Below are positions 20,328 to 21,386 of a stretch of 21,386 bases of DNA, piece after piece. The translations under genes and the position numbers were made by a program. Under the pieces are notes generated by a model. That model was not told the origin of the DNA. It saw only the letters and a list, made by a program, of their open reading frames with translations, and did not search any database. Numbering within the stretch: the first letter of the stretch is position 1; every line of letters starts with the position of its first letter. This DNA is from Isohypsibius dastychi (lineage: Eukaryota > Tardigrada > Eutardigrada > Parachela > Isohypsibiidae), in assembly GCA_034696485.1 (NCBI GenBank), contig JAQIWT010000393.1, positions 1 to 21,386 on the forward strand, written 5' to 3'.

Positions 20328-20844
20328 GTTGCGGGATGGGATTAGTTATTTGGAGCAGTTTATTTCTCAGGTTCCTGTTTTGTGATACGGATTGATCGAG
20401 AGAATTCTTTCGATTCAGAAATATTTTTAAGCAGCTGTATTTCCAAGCCAGTTTTTCTTGCATGCATATCTGTTAATTGGTTTGTCTGTTGACGACATGG
20501 TATAAATGATAATTTTTGGAATGCAGGCTTGCTTTTTTGTTCACAGCGGAAAGAGAGTTGAGTTGATTGAAACAATTTCACCCTGTAGAACCCATTTTTT
20601 GCATTGAAAGCAGAAGTACAGTGGGAATCGTGTCTACTTGACTGTTGTATTAGGAAACAGTGAACCAGAACAGTATCTGATAAGGTGTACGAAAAGTGTG
20701 AATAGTCCAGGTTGAACGGTTGCGGAAGGTCTGGAAATGGGTTGCTGACACTAAACATTTTATACTTGTGCGGTAGATGTTGGTGTGCACGTACTGTACG
20801 GTACATCTCATCTCACAAGGAGAACTGCCTTTGTGCGTTGTGCC
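20328..20844. other. 3' flank of QSOX, mostly unassigned
   Basis: This stretch follows the QSOX stop and precedes the CCGCAA-rich element. It contains the QSOX 3' untranslated region. Apart from the antisense open frame listed separately, I see no gene, RNA or repeat. Confidence 0.4.
20360..20806 (-). CDS. Possible 148-codon hypothetical ORF, tail to tail with QSOX
   Basis: An uninterrupted ATG-to-stop frame of 148 codons lies in otherwise gene-free DNA, ending only 33 bases from the QSOX stop on the opposite strand. The translation (start MYRTVRAHQHLPHKYKMF, end RITKQEPEK) is moderately basic, has no signal peptide, membrane segment or motif that I recognise, and shows no low-complexity bias. 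It is longer than the other frames in the intergenic regions, but chance occurrence in 21 kb is possible. It may equally be antisense sequence of the QSOX 3' untranslated region. Confidence 0.22.
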   Translation of the reverse strand: MYRTVRAHQHLPHKYKMFSVSNPFPDLPQPFNLDYSHFSYTLSDTVLVHCFLIQQSSRHDSHCTSAFNAKNGFYRVKLFQSTQLSFRCEQKSKPAFQKLSFIPCRQQTNQLTDMHARKTGLEIQLLKNISESKEFSRSIRITKQEPEK

Positions 20845-21309
20845 CAGTCCTGGCCCGCAATTCAAAACCAGTGCTCCGCAATTTTCCGCCCGCAAAATCT
20901 TATTTCCGTTCCGCAAATCCCGCAATCCGCAAAACACTCCCGCAATCCCGCCCGCAAAACCCGCAATTTTGATTTACTTTTTTTGAATTTTCAGTTTTTT
21001 TCTTGCAACATTTGCATAAATTCGAATCAAACAACTGCAAACTGGGGTCAATAGGTTGCGCAAGAAGCTGCTTCGTGTTAATTTCTGTTTATTGCTACAT
21101 ATTTATTTAATTATTAACTAATTTTGGTGCTCCGCAAACAAAAATTTTCTTCCGCAAACCCGCAATCCGCATTTCCCCGCAATCGAAAATTTCCGCAACG
21201 CAACGCAACGCAACCGAGACTCTCCGCAACGCAATCCCCCGCAATTGCGGGGAATTGCGGGGAATTGCGGAGATCTTCCGGTTCCGCAATGGATTGCGGG
21301 CCGGGACTG
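20845..21309. mobile_element. MITE-like element rich in CCGCAA hexamers with terminal inverted repeats
   Basis: The left end CAGTCCTGGCCCGCAATTC (20845-20863) and the reverse complement of the right end, CAGTCCCGGCCCGCAATCC (21309-21291), match at 17 of 19 positions. Both sub-terminal zones are built from CCGCAA or TTGCGG units joined by A/T-rich spacers, with an A/T-rich centre (about 20970-21130). There is no transposase frame, so it would be non-autonomous. The flanks (GTTGTGCC left, ACAAGAAC right) do not form a target-site duplication, so the true ends or the transposon nature remain uncertain. Confidence 0.45.
21193..21270. repeat. Short tandem and palindromic units within the CCGCAA element
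   Basis: A CGCAA pentamer array covers 21193-21214. A perfect 16-base palindrome, CCCCGCAATTGCGGGG, lies at 21237-21252, and the decamer GCGGGGAATT recurs directly after it to 21270. Polarity of the hexamer switches at the palindrome from CCGCAA to TTGCGG on the plus strand. Confidence 0.75.
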
Positions 21310-21386
21310 ACAAGAACCCTTCGGAAGTAAACGCCAGCTCCACGCCCCGAATCGAAAATTTTCGGTTGTAAAAATGTGATGCCAAA

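Noticed and set aside
1-21386. CRISPR array, prokaryotic operon or viral genes
   Set aside because: No regularly spaced repeats are present, the genes have spliceosomal introns, and I recognise no viral protein.

Overview
The window is nuclear DNA from a compact animal genome. The genes carry spliceosomal GT-AG introns of 67 to 561 bases (donors mostly GTRAGT or GTATGT, acceptors CAG, TAG or AAG), intergenic gaps of 0.1 to 0.7 kb, and several AATAAA poly(A) signals just downstream of stops. The conserved genes are metazoan-type (SENP6/7-like SUMO protease, RPP21, GINS PSF2, mitochondrial thioredoxin, full-length QSOX). A small ecdysozoan, for example a tardigrade or a mite, would fit the gene density, base composition and clip-like cysteine domains, but I cannot name the species.

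Layout. Positions 654 to 6702 hold three consecutive minus-strand genes for secreted proteins, called here B (654-2444), A (2724-4061) and C (4416-6702). They share one N-terminal design: signal peptide, a phase-1 intron at the same place, then a Y-x-P...I-[FY]-A...Y-V-x-x-W-x-x-Y module. A and B continue into 4 and 5 copies of a six-cysteine repeat with almost rigid spacing. C continues into a cysteine-free, Ser/Thr/Pro/Ala-rich tail. Gene A has a one-base frameshift in a run of four C at 3749-3752. This array is the most novel content of the window.

Positions 7033 to 20327 hold six genes that strictly alternate in strand, forming three head-to-head pairs: mitochondrial thioredoxin (-) with GINS PSF2 (+), a 1051-residue SUMO protease (-) with RPP21 (+), and an orphan secreted protein D (-) with QSOX (+). 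PSF2 and the SUMO protease converge, as do RPP21 and D, the latter with stop codons only 93 bases apart. PSF2 serves DNA replication, RPP21 tRNA 5' processing, the Ulp2-type protease SUMO chain trimming, thioredoxin mitochondrial redox, and QSOX disulfide formation in the secretory path. Nothing suggests that they form one pathway. QSOX could supply disulfides to cysteine-rich secreted proteins such as A and B, but that is only a biochemical possibility.

The right end (20845-21309) holds a low-complexity element built from CCGCAA/TTGCGG hexamers and bounded by 19-base imperfect inverted repeats, resembling a non-autonomous DNA transposon. The octamer CCGGAAGT occurs 13 times across the window on either strand, far above chance, in coding (all frames), intronic and intergenic DNA.
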